A stretch of 64,000 nt of DNA from Gossypium raimondii (GCF_025698545.1 NC_068566.1:48153192-48217191), one strand, 5' to 3'; shown: positions 36,796 to 52,444, numbered from the stretch's first letter. A program made the numbers and translations. Notes: generated by a model not told the origin, from the letters alone.

Positions 36796-37465
36796 GGGCT
36801 AGTTTAGCAATACTTTCGAAAAGTGATTTTGAAAAATGTTGTGGAAAAATGCTTTTGAGAAGTACTTTTGAAAAGTTTGATTTAAAATTTGAGTGTTTAG
36901 CATTGCTGTCAAAAATGTTTTTGAAAAATAAGATGTCAATTTTAGACATGTTATTATCAAGTAACAAATATGCATTTAAATAATATTCAAATTAATTAAT
37001 ATTATTATATTTTAGTAAGAATATAAAAAATTCATTATAACTTGTTAATATTTTAATATATGAAATATAAATTTTAAATATTTTAAGCAATAAATATTAA
37101 TTATTTATAAAATTTAATTAAAATATATAAACTATATTTTAAATATTTAAAGATAACCATTGCATATTTGTAATTAGATATTAAAATATTTTTACTTATT
37201 TTAAAAATATTGTTTTATTTTTAATTAATGATTCTAACACATTTGTAATTAAGCACCAAGAAAAAAATGAAAGTAATATGTTATTGGAGGGTTGAAAAAG
37301 TAATTAAGCTTCAGAAGTGCTTTTGGGAGAGAAAATTTAAAAATTTTAACTTCTCCCTTTTAAAAAGCCAAAAATTTCAATAAAAATAGCTTATTTAGTA
37401 TAACTTTTCTTCCAAAAATGCTTTTGGAGCCAAAATTGTTTTTTTAAGCACTACTAAACAAGCCT
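36796..37465. mobile_element. PIF/Harbinger (Tourist-like) MITE, 670 bp
   Basis: Left end GGGCTAGTTTAGCAATACTT; the right end in reverse complement is AGGCTTGTTTAGTAGTGCTT. It is flanked by TAA at 36793-36795 and 37466-37468. A 3-bp TAA duplication with GGGCTTGTTT-like ends is the Tourist signature. Arms carry repeated TTTTGAAAAGTGCTTTTG words. The centre is AT-rich and noncoding. Confidence 0.75.
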
Positions 37466-37846
37466 TAAGGTGATATGAGAAATTTTTTTTAGAACAATAA
37501 ATGTCTTATAAACCACATTTCGAAACATTAAATGTCTCAAATTAAAGAGTTTTCAAGCTATTTATGGTGATTGTGTCTGGCATCATTCTCTCAAATGGTA
37601 TCATAGCCCAAGAAGACTTTTTGTATTTTGTATAATTAGCATCAAACTTAAAATATTTGGGTTTATGGTCCAAATAATTTGTAGCTTTAATTATAAAAAA
37701 TCTTATAATATTTTTATAATAAACTTTTGACCATAAAATAATATAGTTTTCTAGAATTTATGATATAAATTTTTTCACCATAACTATCCTAAGCACTCAT
37801 ACATGATCATACTTATAATATAAATTTTATAACTTGTATAAATGTA

Positions 37847-38603
37847 GGGTAAACTACTAAAATAGTCACTTTTGTTTGACTCATGTTACATTTTAATCAC
37901 TTATGTTTGAAATGTTACGTTTTAGTCACTTATGTTATCACGTTGTAACATTTTAATCACTGAGCCGTTAGTTTCTGTTAACGGTGTAACGGTAAACTGA
38001 TGTGGTACGTTAAATTATCATTTCAAACAAAAATTCTAAGTTAATTTATACAATCGGTCCCCATATTTTTTTGTTTGGAGCAATTTAATTTTTTTCTTTT
38101 ATGTTTTTTTAACTTTCTTTCTTTTCCATACTCTTATGCTTCTCATTTTGTTTTTCTCCCTTCTCCATTTCTTTCAACGTAGTTTTTCTATGTTTTATTT
38201 TTTTAAACAATTTAATTTTTTCGAGTGAGGCGAGCTTGTGGACTAGTTACAAATGGAAAGTATGAAAAAACTATGTTAAAAGAAATGAAGAAGGGAGGAA
38301 AATAGAGGGAGAATCATAAGAGAATGGAAAAAAAAGTTAGAAGAACATAAAAGAAAATTTTTAAATTGTTGAAAATGAAAAAAATATAGGAACCAATTGT
38401 AGAATTTAACCTAAAATTTTCATTTGAAATGATGATTTAACGTGCCACATCAACTTACCGTTACACCATTGTCGACAATTAACGACTCAGTGACTAAAAT
38501 GTTACAACACGATAACGTAAGTGACTAAAATGTAACATTTCAAACATAAGTGACTAAAATGCTACCTGAGTCAAACAAAAGTGGCTATTTTGATAGTTTA
38601 CCC
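37847..38603. mobile_element. Mutator-like fold-back MITE, 757 bp, arms over 200 bp
   Basis: The ends GGGTAAACTACTAAAATAGT and (reverse complement) GGGTAAACTATCAAAATAGC begin inverted repeats that remain alignable for well over 200 bp. They run through TTTGTTTGACTCA, TTTAGTCACTTATGTT and GTGTAACGGTAA. Flanks ATAAATGTA (37838-37846) and ATAAAAGTA (38604-38612) are a 9-bp duplication with one mismatch, the Mutator length. The related locus at 44379-44810 lacks it, which gives an empty site. No coding capacity. Confidence 0.82.
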
Positions 38604-39099
38604 ATAAAAGTAAATTTTTAAAATTAGATTTGGGTGTAATTCTTATTCTCTCCTTAATAATTGAAAAGTGTAATTGGATGCTCTAATTATGCTCAACTCA
38701 ATGGGTCTCACCAATTACAATGGTTATCTAAACATGTTATTTATATGTAATTACACCCAAATCTAATGATTAAGTAGGTTAGTATTTATTGTAATAAAAG
38801 TTAAAAAGAGGCATGTTTTTGAATGGTTTTAAATTTAATAATCAAAATTGTTTTTAAAAGAATATATGATAAACCACGTTTAATTTATTCTTCTAAACCT
38901 TTACAAACTGAAGAAGCTATTGGCTTTTTAGGATGATAATAGAAAGAATGAAGTAATGAATATTTTTGTTACCTTACGTGAAGGTTTGGAAACGAGACTT
39001 TAAAACTAGCACAGAACCTTTGTTCCATTTTCAACATCATCTCATTCACACACTATTCTTGAATTTCATCAATCAATTCTTTTCAACCATCCCTTATCC

Positions 39100-39240
39100 A
39101 TGGCAGAACCGATTGAGAATTTAAGCCTCTTGCCCACAAGTTCCGAGGCTGCCAATCGCGATGCGGAAAATGGAGATTCAAAGTCCAACACCGGCACGTC
39201 TGATAAGCTCCAGCTGGATGAAGCCTGCAAAGTTGAGTAA
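39100..39240 (+). CDS. Short upstream frame, possible lost first exon of the NLR-like gene
   Basis: ATG at 39100 opens 46 codons, MAEPIENLSLLPTSSEAANR through KLQLDEACKVE, ending in TAA. Its last part (TSDKLQLDEACK) resembles TSDLDKACNELK at residues 59-70 of the NLR-like protein downstream. A donor-like GAGTAATG overlaps the stop, but none of the splice joins to the downstream exon that I tried stays open. It may be an upstream frame in the leader or a separate paralogous first exon. Confidence 0.45.
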   Translation: MAEPIENLSLLPTSSEAANRDAENGDSKSNTGTSDKLQLDEACKVE

Positions 39241-39506
39241 TGTTGATCGCATATCACTTACTAGTTTTCTATTCTTATTGTTTTATTTTTTTAATTTCTT
39301 TATTTATTTCATAAAAATATTTTCTACCAAACATGTTTATTTAAGGTTATATCATTCACCTAGGATATTTTATTACAAGATAGTAAAAGAAACAAATATC
39401 TTTATTTTATTTTTCAAAATTTTATTATTTTTTCAAATATTATAGTAAAGAGAAAAAGAAAATACGATAAGCTCGTGATCCGCGAGAATTTAGAAGAAGA
39501 TGAATC

Positions 39507-42005
39507 ATGTCTTTGAATTCTAAAGATGGTTCTCGTTTGCCGCAAAATGATCAGGTACCCATGGGGAAAGTCATTGTGAGTCTAAACCGCAGGTATGAAG
39601 ATCTAAAGGCAGCGGCCCACAAGGCTCCTAAATTGTCTTCCCCTGCTACGGGAGCTGGGGATCCAATGCCCAAGGACGAGACATCTGATCTCGATAAAGC
39701 CTGCAACGAGCTCAAATATTTGATTGACGAATTCAAGAAATTGCAAGTGTACGAAACCAATCTTTCTGATCCCCTAGTAACCATTGAAAAAAACGTTGAT
39801 GACATCCTTGGCGACCTCAACGCAAACCCAGACAACGTGGAGTGGGAAACGACCAAAGACAATCTCAAAGTGCTGAGAAGCAACATGACCAAAGTCAAAG
39901 CCCAACTCCCGTTGCTACATCAAACTTCTTCCTCCACCGAAGCGCGCCGTTTGTTAGCCACGACTTCCAGAGAAGAAGCGAGCAAGCTGCCCAGTCCGTA
40001 CCAAGCGGATGGGATATTCGAGAAAGGGTCTTTCTTCAAAGAGTTTCAACACCGTTACGAAACTCTAGGTATAAGGGAGAAATTGTGTTTGCTGTGTTTC
40101 GCGATTTTTCCGGAGAATGCGGAGGTTTCCGAGAGGCTTCTACGGTTTTGGTGGGAAGGGGAAAGGCTAAGGCTGACATCGGATTCTGATACGAAAACGG
40201 TGAATGAAATTCTTGACGAATTTGTGGAGCCTGGATTCATCCAGCCTGTTTATAAGAGAAGCGGGTCCAAGGGTAGCTGCTATAAGATGCACCCCATTGT
40301 TCGTTGTCTCATCGTTAGGCTTGCTAAGCAGGCCAACTTCTTTTATTACGACTCTAAGGGATACCCCAACATGGAGTTTTTCAAAAGCAAAAAGATATGC
40401 TTGGTGAAATCTGAAGGACCTTCTTGGTGGTCCAAGGATGTTCTTGCATTTAAAAAGGCACGTGAACAGGCACAGCAAGGGAACGATAAGAAGCAGGCAG
40501 AGGCAGGTACAATGACGGAAGAGAAAAAGAAGCAGGATCAGGAATTAGAGGAGCAAGAACGACAAGAAGTGTTCTTCACCAAGAATGCTCGTGCATTTAC
40601 AAAGGCATGTAAACAGGCACAGCAATGGAAGGCTAAGAAGCAGGCAGAGGCAGATACCCTGACGAAAGAGAAAAAGAAGCAGAATCAGAAATTAGAGGAG
40701 CAAGAACGAAAAGAAATGGAGAAGACGAGAGGAAAGCTGGAGACTAAGAGAATAATTTATCTGGAAAATCTGCAAACGTTGTTCAATGTGAGCAAGCAAT
40801 TTCCCGAACTGCCGGAGGAGCTATTTTCTAAGATGAAAAACATAAAGGTCCTTTATTTAGGAAGGTGGGAGCGCACAGCTGAGCGGCATATGGAGGTGGA
40901 AGACGTGGATTTTTTAAAAGGGTTGAAGAATATGAACAAGCTAAGGTTTTTTAGCCTTCATGGGATCTCCGGGATCAAGAAGCTCCCTGATTCTATTGGC
41001 ATGCTCCAGAACTTGAGGATCTTAGATCTAAAAGCTTGTCACACCCTGGAGGAGCTTCCCAAGGAGGTTGGTTTACTCAAGATGCTCTCTTACTTGGATT
41101 TATCTGAGTGCTATTTGTTGGACTGGATCCCCACAGATCTCTCAAAGCTCTCAAAACTCAAAGTCCTCAAGGGTTTCGTAATTAGCTCCAATAGCCCATG
41201 CACTCTCACCCACTTGACAACGTTGTCTGAACTGGAGAAACTCAGCATTAGCATCCACAATGACAAATTCTCAATAAAAGAAAAGGAATCAATAAAGTAT
41301 TTCTCTGAGTTTGAGTCGCTTACCAAATTGAAAATAGCGTGGGGAGCTGGTGGAACAAAGAAGTCCCTCGACAAAGCAATACACCCGGAAGACAAGAACA
41401 AAACAAGTGAAGCGTCAAAATTAGGGCCCACAGCAAAGATACTTGAGAAATATTTGAAATTACCATTTTTGGGGTCTTCAAAGTCAGTACCTAAAAAAGG
41501 CAATGTGGCTGTGGCCGCTACGACAGCTAAAGCAGGCCAGGACAAGAATGGGGATAATGCCAAGAAGCAGAAAAGTGGTGCGGTAGTGCAATCCAATGTA
41601 CACGCAAACAACAAAGACCAAGGTGGTCGGTCCCCAAAACCAGTTTTGCAAAGTGTGTTGAAGCTAGAGAAACTGGATATCCGCTGTTACCCAGACAAAG
41701 AACCACCAAAGTGGTTGGTCCCCAAGACTCTGACTCGCCTAAAGCGTCTCTACTTTAGAGGTGGAGAAGTGAGTCATATTCCTGTGGCTAACAGAGACGA
41801 GAAGTGGAACGTGGAGATTTTACGTTTGAAATACTTGATTAATATAAAGATGGACTGGAAACAAGTTCAAAAGCAATTCCCTGAACTGAAGTTATTGGAG
41901 AAAGTGAATTGCCCTCAAATCACGTTCTGCCCTTGCGATGCAAGTGGTGTGTGGGAGGTGAAGCAAGCTGGGACAAAAATACGCATGGATGCCCAACCTT
42001 CGTAG
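39507..42005 (+). CDS. NLR-like disease-resistance protein without P-loop (RPP13-like 4 type)
   Basis: A single uninterrupted frame of 832 aa. Residues 1-150 are a helical N-terminus (CNELKYLIDEFKKL). Residues 190-245 match the winged-helix end of an NB-ARC domain (KLCLLCFAIFPENAEV, RLLRFWWEGE). MHP at 261-263 stands where NLRs have MHD. Residues 309-403 are two tandem 46-residue charged coiled-coil units, each with QAQQ..KKQAEA and KKKQ.Q.LEEQER (nt 40431-40568 and 40578-40715). Leucine-rich repeats run about 416-600 (LKNMNKLRFFSLHGISGIKK, SYLDLSECYLLDW), followed by a lysine-rich linker (620-710) and a final LRR-like tail. The P-loop, kinase-2 and GLPL motifs are missing, so it cannot bind nucleotide as a normal NLR would. 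It could be a decoy, helper or adapter (inference). An in-frame TGA just upstream supports this start. Confidence 0.85.
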   Translation: MSLNSKDGSRLPQNDQVPMGKVIVSLNRRYEDLKAAAHKAPKLSSPATGAGDPMPKDETSDLDKACNELKYLIDEFKKLQVYETNLSDPLVTIEKNVDDILGDLNANPDNVEWETTKDNLKVLRSNMTKVKAQLPLLHQTSSSTEARRLLATTSREEASKLPSPYQADGIFEKGSFFKEFQHRYETLGIREKLCLLCFAIFPENAEVSERLLRFWWEGERLRLTSDSDTKTVNEILDEFVEPGFIQPVYKRSGSKGSCYKMHPIVRCLIVRLAKQANFFYYDSKGYPNMEFFKSKKICLVKSEGPSWWSKDVLAFKKAREQAQQGNDKKQAEAGTMTEEKKKQDQELEEQERQEVFFTKNARAFTKACKQAQQWKAKKQAEADTLTKEKKKQNQKLEEQERKEMEKTRGKLETKRIIYLENLQTLFNVSKQFPELPEELFSKMKNIKVLYLGRWERTAERHMEVEDVDFLKGLKNMNKLRFFSLHGISGIKKLPDSIGMLQNLRILDLKACHTLEELPKEVGLLKMLSYLDLSECYLLDWIPTDLSKLSKLKVLKGFVISSNSPCTLTHLTTLSELEKLSISIHNDKFSIKEKESIKYFSEFESLTKLKIAWGAGGTKKSLDKAIHPEDKNKTSEASKLGPTAKILEKYLKLPFLGSSKSVPKKGNVAVAATTAKAGQDKNGDNAKKQKSGAVVQSNVHANNKDQGGRSPKPVLQSVLKLEKLDIRCYPDKEPPKWLVPKTLTRLKRLYFRGGEVSHIPVANRDEKWNVEILRLKYLINIKMDWKQVQKQFPELKLLEKVNCPQITFCPCDASGVWEVKQAGTKIRMDAQPS

Positions 42006-42592
<587 letters not shown>

Positions 42593-42960
42593 GAGCTCAT
42601 ATCCAACCTAGGCAAACAAGATGACATGAGATATACCACGAACCACAAACTTGAATGCAAACACATATTAAGATGACCAAAAAAATTAGATAATCAAGAG
42701 TCATTATCAATATTCATAATCTATTAGATAATCAATCAACCCTAAAAGTTCAAGCATGAAGTAAAGCTTCAAGCTAAGCATCTTCTAGGAGTTTAAAAGC
42801 CCAATGCATCAACAAAGAAACATACGTGAACACGTTTTTCTCAATATAAAGCCAACATCCTCTAAAAGTCCCATGTCAATCTAACATCTTTCTTCTTTCA
42901 ACCGCTATTCTGTAGTTCTTTAATTTATTCTATTCTCTAATTTTTTTCTTTGGTATTTGT
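42593..42960. pseudogene. Scrambled noncontiguous fragments of the RH5 helicase gene
   Basis: Three pieces in a row match separate parts of the RH5 gene to the right. 42618-42656 (AAACAAGATGACATGAGATA) matches the intron at 46246-46290. 42690-42730 (TCAATATTCATAATCTA) matches the intron near 47966-47990. 42775-42875 (AAGCATCTTCTAGGAGTTTA) matches 48766-48870, which spans intron and exon 5. They lie in the gene's own left-to-right order but with large parts missing. The last piece is fused to sequence also found at 36110-36180. Not translatable. Confidence 0.7.
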
Positions 42961-44000
42961 TATTGTCAAATTCAAGTCCCACCATAAGTTATTCAAATTT
43001 ATTTTGATTAGTTTATTAGTCTGAATTAAATTAACTATTTAAGGATCCACTTACACCCTCTCACGATTAATATTTTAATATTTAACCGTTTAATCTATTG
43101 ATATAATTGTACTTGTCATGTACATAAAATTTTTAATCGATCGACATCTCTATCATATCAATCTAAAATATTGTATACATTAATATTTATTGAATTGTTT
43201 GAAGTTTTGTCTTCACCCTTTCTTTATGTTTCATTAATTTATTCACTTTTTGAAAATTTTATTTAGTATATGTTCTTTTGTCTTCACACTTATTGTAAGT
43301 GATTTATAATGTTATTTTGGCTTAATTTTATCCCTTAATTACTAGTTAATTATATTTGATTTTGTAAGTTTGAATTTAAATGGTTGGTTTACTAATGATG
43401 CATTGAAAGTTATTATTTGGCAATGTTTCAATATTTAGATAGGTTAATTGGATGAATATGTCCTCTGGTAAGTTTTAAGTATGTTTAGGTATATTTGGGT
43501 AGGGCTTTGAAGAATTAAAAGTGCAAGATTTTAATCATTTTGCTGCTAAAGGGATCCTTGTGTCTTTGCAAAACCAATGGTAAGTCGTAATGTAAAACAC
43601 TAGATAATATTTAAGATATACCTCGTTGATAGCATTTATTAATTTGATTGCCCAATTTGCATCACCACTTTTCCCATAAAGTTTGACGCGCAACTCACAT
43701 TTCTCATAGATAGTAACTCCACTGATAAATCAAAAAGCTTCACATTGATTTGTCACACCTTTAGCATTTTCAAGGAGGGTTTCATATCACTCTCATTAAT
43801 CAAGTCAATGTTGTTGCCACAATGAACATTCTTAACTAGTTAAATTGTCGACAATCCATTAATTCCACATTTCTCATCATTGCACAACACATTGAGGTTG
43901 ATGAGTATCCAATATACAAATATAATTAACAAAAAAAATCAAAAGATTATTCTATTCAAAGAAATTCAAGCTAAGCACAAAATCATATCATCTAAATGAA
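42961..44000. other. AT-rich repeat-block interior
   Basis: No supported gene. It continues the right-hand repeat block between the helicase fragments and the triplicated repeat. Confidence 0.35.
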
Positions 44001-44378
44001 TCACCTCTTTAGGCAATAAGAGTTCTCATTAATATTCACTAATTACAAATTAAGCGTTAATTTCTTGGTCATTCCTACGCCGTCCTCTAGAATCTAATGA
44101 CCAGCAAATTTTCCTCGACTGGCCAGAAATGTTATCACCTTATGGAAATTGTGTAAACTACTTATATTAATTAGCTTGAATTGAATACTTATAATTAATT
44201 CTGATTGGAACTAATATAAAGTTAATTATTTGATATATTGATAATGAAAAGTATTAGTTTTACTTACGGGATAATGTCTAAGCTAAAATCTTATTATAAT
44301 GAAATCTTATAGGATATCTTTAAAATTCATAGTCGTGATTAAAAGAGAAAACGAGTAAACTACCACCATTTTGGAAGT
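44001..44378. repeat. Intergenic repeat, copy A
   Basis: Starts TCACCTCTTTAGGCAATAAG. It contains CATTCCTACGCCGTCC and CTGGCCAGAAATGTTATCAC, and ends near ACCATTTTGGAAG. It aligns along its length with copy B. Confidence 0.75.
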
Positions 44379-44810
44379 TGTAACTTTAATTATAAAAAGC
44401 CTTACAATATTTTTTATGATAAACTTTTTACTATAACTTTAGATTTTTTTTAAGAATTAAATAATATAAATTTCTAAAATTATGATATAAGAAATTTTTA
44501 TCGTACCCATCCCAAACACTTATATATGTTTTAAAATTGGATTTGGGTGTAATTACTCTAAATCTTATCCTCCCTTAATAATTGAAAAGTGTAACTAGAT
44601 GCTCTAATTACACTCCATTCAATAGGACTCACTAATTACAATGGTTATCCAAATATGTCATCCGTGCGTAATTACAAACAATTACATCAAAATCTAATGA
44701 TTAAATAGCTTTCTAAACACTACCTTAATATTTATTGCACTTATAGACATGTTTTTGAATGCTATACGTGGGGTAAATTAAATTCTGATTTTCAATTTTA
44801 AAATTAATAA
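44379..44810. repeat. Repeat homologous to 37681-38780, lacking the Mutator-like MITE
   Basis: ACTTTAATTATAAAAAGCC onward matches the DNA left of the fold-back element. ATTTGGGTGTAATT, then TAATAATTGAAAAGTGTAA and the ATGCTCTAATTA phrase, match the DNA right of it. The junction is uninterrupted here (near 44525-44540), so this copy shows the state before that insertion. Confidence 0.75.
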
Positions 44811-45121
44811 TCACCTCTTCACTTGGGCAATAAGAGTTTCTATGAGTATCCACTAATTACAAATTAAACTTAATTTCTTGGCCATTCCTACGCGGTCCTT
44901 TAGAATCTAGTGACCAGCAAAATTTCCTTGACTGGCTAGAAATGTTATCACAATTGCCTCGTGATCACCTTATAGAAATTGTGTAAAGTAATTAGCATGC
45001 TGAGTTATATTAATTAGCTTGAATTATAATTAATTTTGATTGAAATTATTAATACGAGGATAATCATTTAATATATTGATATTAAAAGACAAACGAGAAA
45101 ACTATCACTATTTAGGAAGTT
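44811..45121. repeat. Intergenic repeat, copy B
   Basis: Same order of phrases as copy A: TCACCTCTTCACTTGGGCAA, CATTCCTACGCGGTCC, GACTGGCTAGAAATGTTATC, ending near CACTATTTAGGAAG. It is slightly longer in the middle (AATTGCCTCGTGATCACC). Confidence 0.75.
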
Positions 45122-45510
45122 TTACTAGTTACCTAAAACGGTTACTGAATTCATTACTTTTCACTACTTTCTCAATGCAAACCCCACAGGACATAATCAA
45201 CTTCTCCTTTTTATTTCGTCCAATTATATAAAAATATTCCTCCTCTATAACAGAAGTGAAGTTAAAATTTTCATACCAAACAATTATTTGTTAATATAAT
45301 TAATTTTAATCATTTTCTTTTAGTCCAATTAATAGCAACTTTAAAATTGTAAACCAAATCAGCAAAAGGGAGTGGAAGATATGTGCGTATCTACGATTAA
45401 GACTACGCCCGAGAAAAAGAATAAAGTTAACAAATGAGAAAGTTGGTGGTAGTTAACTCTCAGAAGTAGCTTCATTAGCGGTTGAATAGATTGTAGATAA
45501 AACATAATTC

Positions 45511-45665
45511 AAACTCTTTACTTGGGCAGTAAGTTATCCACTAATCACAAATCAAAATTTATTGTCCTAGTCACCAAATTACCAGGAAAAATTCCTCTTT
45601 GACTATGCCATAAAAGTTATGACGATTGCCTCATTATAGTATATCAACTTTCTTGGGCAATAAAA
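45511..45665. repeat. Intergenic repeat, copy C (partial, most diverged)
   Basis: ACTCTTTACTTGGGCAGTAA, then CCACTAATCACAAATC and GACTATGCCATAAAAGTTAT, follow the same order as copies A and B, with lower identity and a shorter length. Confidence 0.5.
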
Positions 45666-46132
45666 CGATCGTTAATAATACAGACCAACAAAGGCTATGA
45701 CTAGGATTTGGAATTTGAGGAAACCTGTCATTTTTTCTAATCGAATGAAATGAGCAAACATGAGCAAAAAGCTTCAAATTTTCCTAATTTGACCAAGACA
45801 AGAAAAGTAAACTTGGTTCATATGACAATAATCATTTTGTTTTGTCGCCCGTGTCTTCTCTTTTTAGAGTTTCCAGGCAGTCTCTAAGTAGTAGTTAAAC
45901 CAGAATGGAAAATAAGTGCGCACTTTACTGCCAAATGAGTATAAATCAATGAAAATAAGCAAATCTAGGTTTTATACTAACAACAGAATGATGAATATTA
46001 AAGATCAATTGATGCTTTAACAAAACCGGTTAAAAAAAAGGAAATAAATATGGTGGAAAATCATAAAATTAAAAATAGTGTGTACCAGTTTCTATTAACC
46101 AATTCTACATATTTTACTGCAGGCCATGTGAG

Positions 46133-50689
<4,557 letters not shown>

Positions 50690-51309
50690 CTTCTTTTTCA
50701 AACAGCGCTACAAAGAGAACCAAACCCGAAAACTTTCCAAGGTGGGAAGTTAAGATTTTATATTAGGGTTTTAGTTTTGTGAAGGGGTTGCCGCTATTTT
50801 TTGGGGGCCTGGGTTGGGCATGTATATGGAGCAAACCAGAGACATTTGTTTGGGCTTCGGCCTATACTTTGAGCAAGAATAATTACTTTCTAAGTTTAAT
50901 GATTTAATTATAAATAATTAATAACTTATACTATTTTATTCAAATTAATATAAATTCAAACTGACTTGGACCTGAATTGATGTGTGTTAAATTTACTTGG
51001 ATTTAAAAATAACCCAAATTTAAAAATTATTGAATAAATAATCTAAAAATTATTAGAACTTGAACGGACTATGATCAAAATAATCCAACCTGATAATGAT
51101 ATCCATCTACCCGTATGTTTTGATGAAAAATCACAAACCCTATAAATTCATTTATTAAGTGAATTTTGTCCACTTGTTAGTTTTTAATTTTTTAATCCTA
51201 AAATAACATGTTTAAAATTAATCCTCATACTATTCATAAACTTTATAACAAAATATATAAAATGATTTAACATGTTTTAATTTATATATATGATGAATTC
51301 ATGCATAAT
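50690..51309. other. RH5 promoter side and AT-rich DNA
   Basis: Leader and promoter of RH5 to about 50850, then AT-rich DNA up to the MULE border. No gene seen. Confidence 0.4.
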
Positions 51310-51364
51310 ATGGGTAAGCAACAAGTGTTAAATAAAAGGACAGCTTTATCTTCCTTTAATTAAT

Positions 51365-51600
51365 TATTGGACCATTTTACTAATAAAGGCTCATTTCCAA
51401 CTTTATTTACGTAAATAGGTCACTTTTTTCATTATTTACCAGAATGGGCCGAAAACTCCAAAACGCGTCCACTTAGGAGCATTTTAGGGGAGAATTCCAA
51501 TAAAATACGTCCCTGGGGGTGTGATTTTGCTATGTCAGCACAAAACACGCTGATGTGGAAAAATCGCTCCCTCATGGACGCGTTTTAGCCCGTATTTTTC
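51365..51600 (+). repeat. Left terminal inverted repeat of the MULE
   Basis: Pairs with about 61310-61600. Shared words include ATTTTACTAATAAAGGCTCA, AATGGGCCGAAAACTCC, GGAGCATTTTAGGGG and AAAATCGCTCCCTCA. GC-rich words such as GACGCGTTTTAGC mark the inner part. Confidence 0.8.
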
Positions 51601-51944
51601 TAGTATTAGGGTTATTTGCATGTTTAGTGCTTAGAGTTTGTGGCTTTCGAGTTTTGGGGTTGTAGTGTTAGTGTTTTGTTAAAATAATTTAGGGTTTTAT
51701 TTTTTTAGGGTTTAAGTTTTTTTAAAAAATTAGGGTTTAAAGTTTTTAAAATAATTAATTAAACTAGGTTTTAGGGGTTTAAAATAAATAAATTAAATTA
51801 GGGTTTTGGGGTTTAAAATAAATAAATGAAATTGGGATTTAATTTTTTTTAAATAATTTTTGTGTTTAGATTTTAGGGCTTTTGTAAAAGGGTTTAGGTT
51901 AAGCGTTTAGAGGAGTTTATATTGATAAGAATGATTTTGTTTTT

Positions 51945-52330
51945 TTCTACAGTAATTTCAGAAAAATTAATTTTGAGAAGACGGATCTGAAAAGATAATG
52001 TCAAAAACGCTTCAAGCAGGGTGTATTGTCAGCAAAATTACTAAAAAAAGCTCCAACATGGATGCTCTTTTTCTACAGCAGTTCCTGAAAAATAATTTTG
52101 AGATGACGATTATGAAAAAATAGTGTCAAAAAACGCTTCAAGAATGATGCACTATCATCAAAATTACTGAAAAAAGCTCCCATGTGAACGCTTTTTTTTC
52201 TAAAGTAGTTCCTAAAAAAATTTTGAGACGACGATTCTGAAAAAATAGTGTCAAAAAACGCTTCAAGCAGGATGCACTGTCAGCAAAATTACTGAAAAAG
52301 CTCCCACGTAGACGCTATTTTTTACAGTAG
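51945..52330. repeat. Tandem repeat, three units of about 126 bp
   Basis: Units start with TTCTACAGTAATTTC, TTCTACAGCAGTTCC and TTCTAAAGTAGTTCC. Each contains TTTTGAGA(A/T)GACG, AATAGTGTCAAAAAACGCTT and AAAATTACTGAAAAAAGCTC. A partial fourth start lies near 52320. It sits between the MULE end and the transposase remnant, where subterminal repeats often occur. Confidence 0.8.
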
Positions 52331-52444
52331 TTCTTGCTTGGCCTTAGGCTATAAATGAGCAGAATTTATTATCGTGTTGCATAAGTTATAGCAAGAAAAA
52401 ATAAAGAGGCTAAGCAAAATAGAAATTGAAGATTGGTTAGTGTT

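Noticed and set aside
39551-41709. Several antisense frames of 60-167 codons across the NLR-like gene
   Set aside because: All overlap the long sense frame, have no family likeness and follow from its codon composition.
51640-51860. TTTAGGG-like words suggesting an interstitial telomere
   Set aside because: The words are scattered and mixed with TTTAAAATAAATAA, with no perfect tandem run, and they lie inside the MULE.
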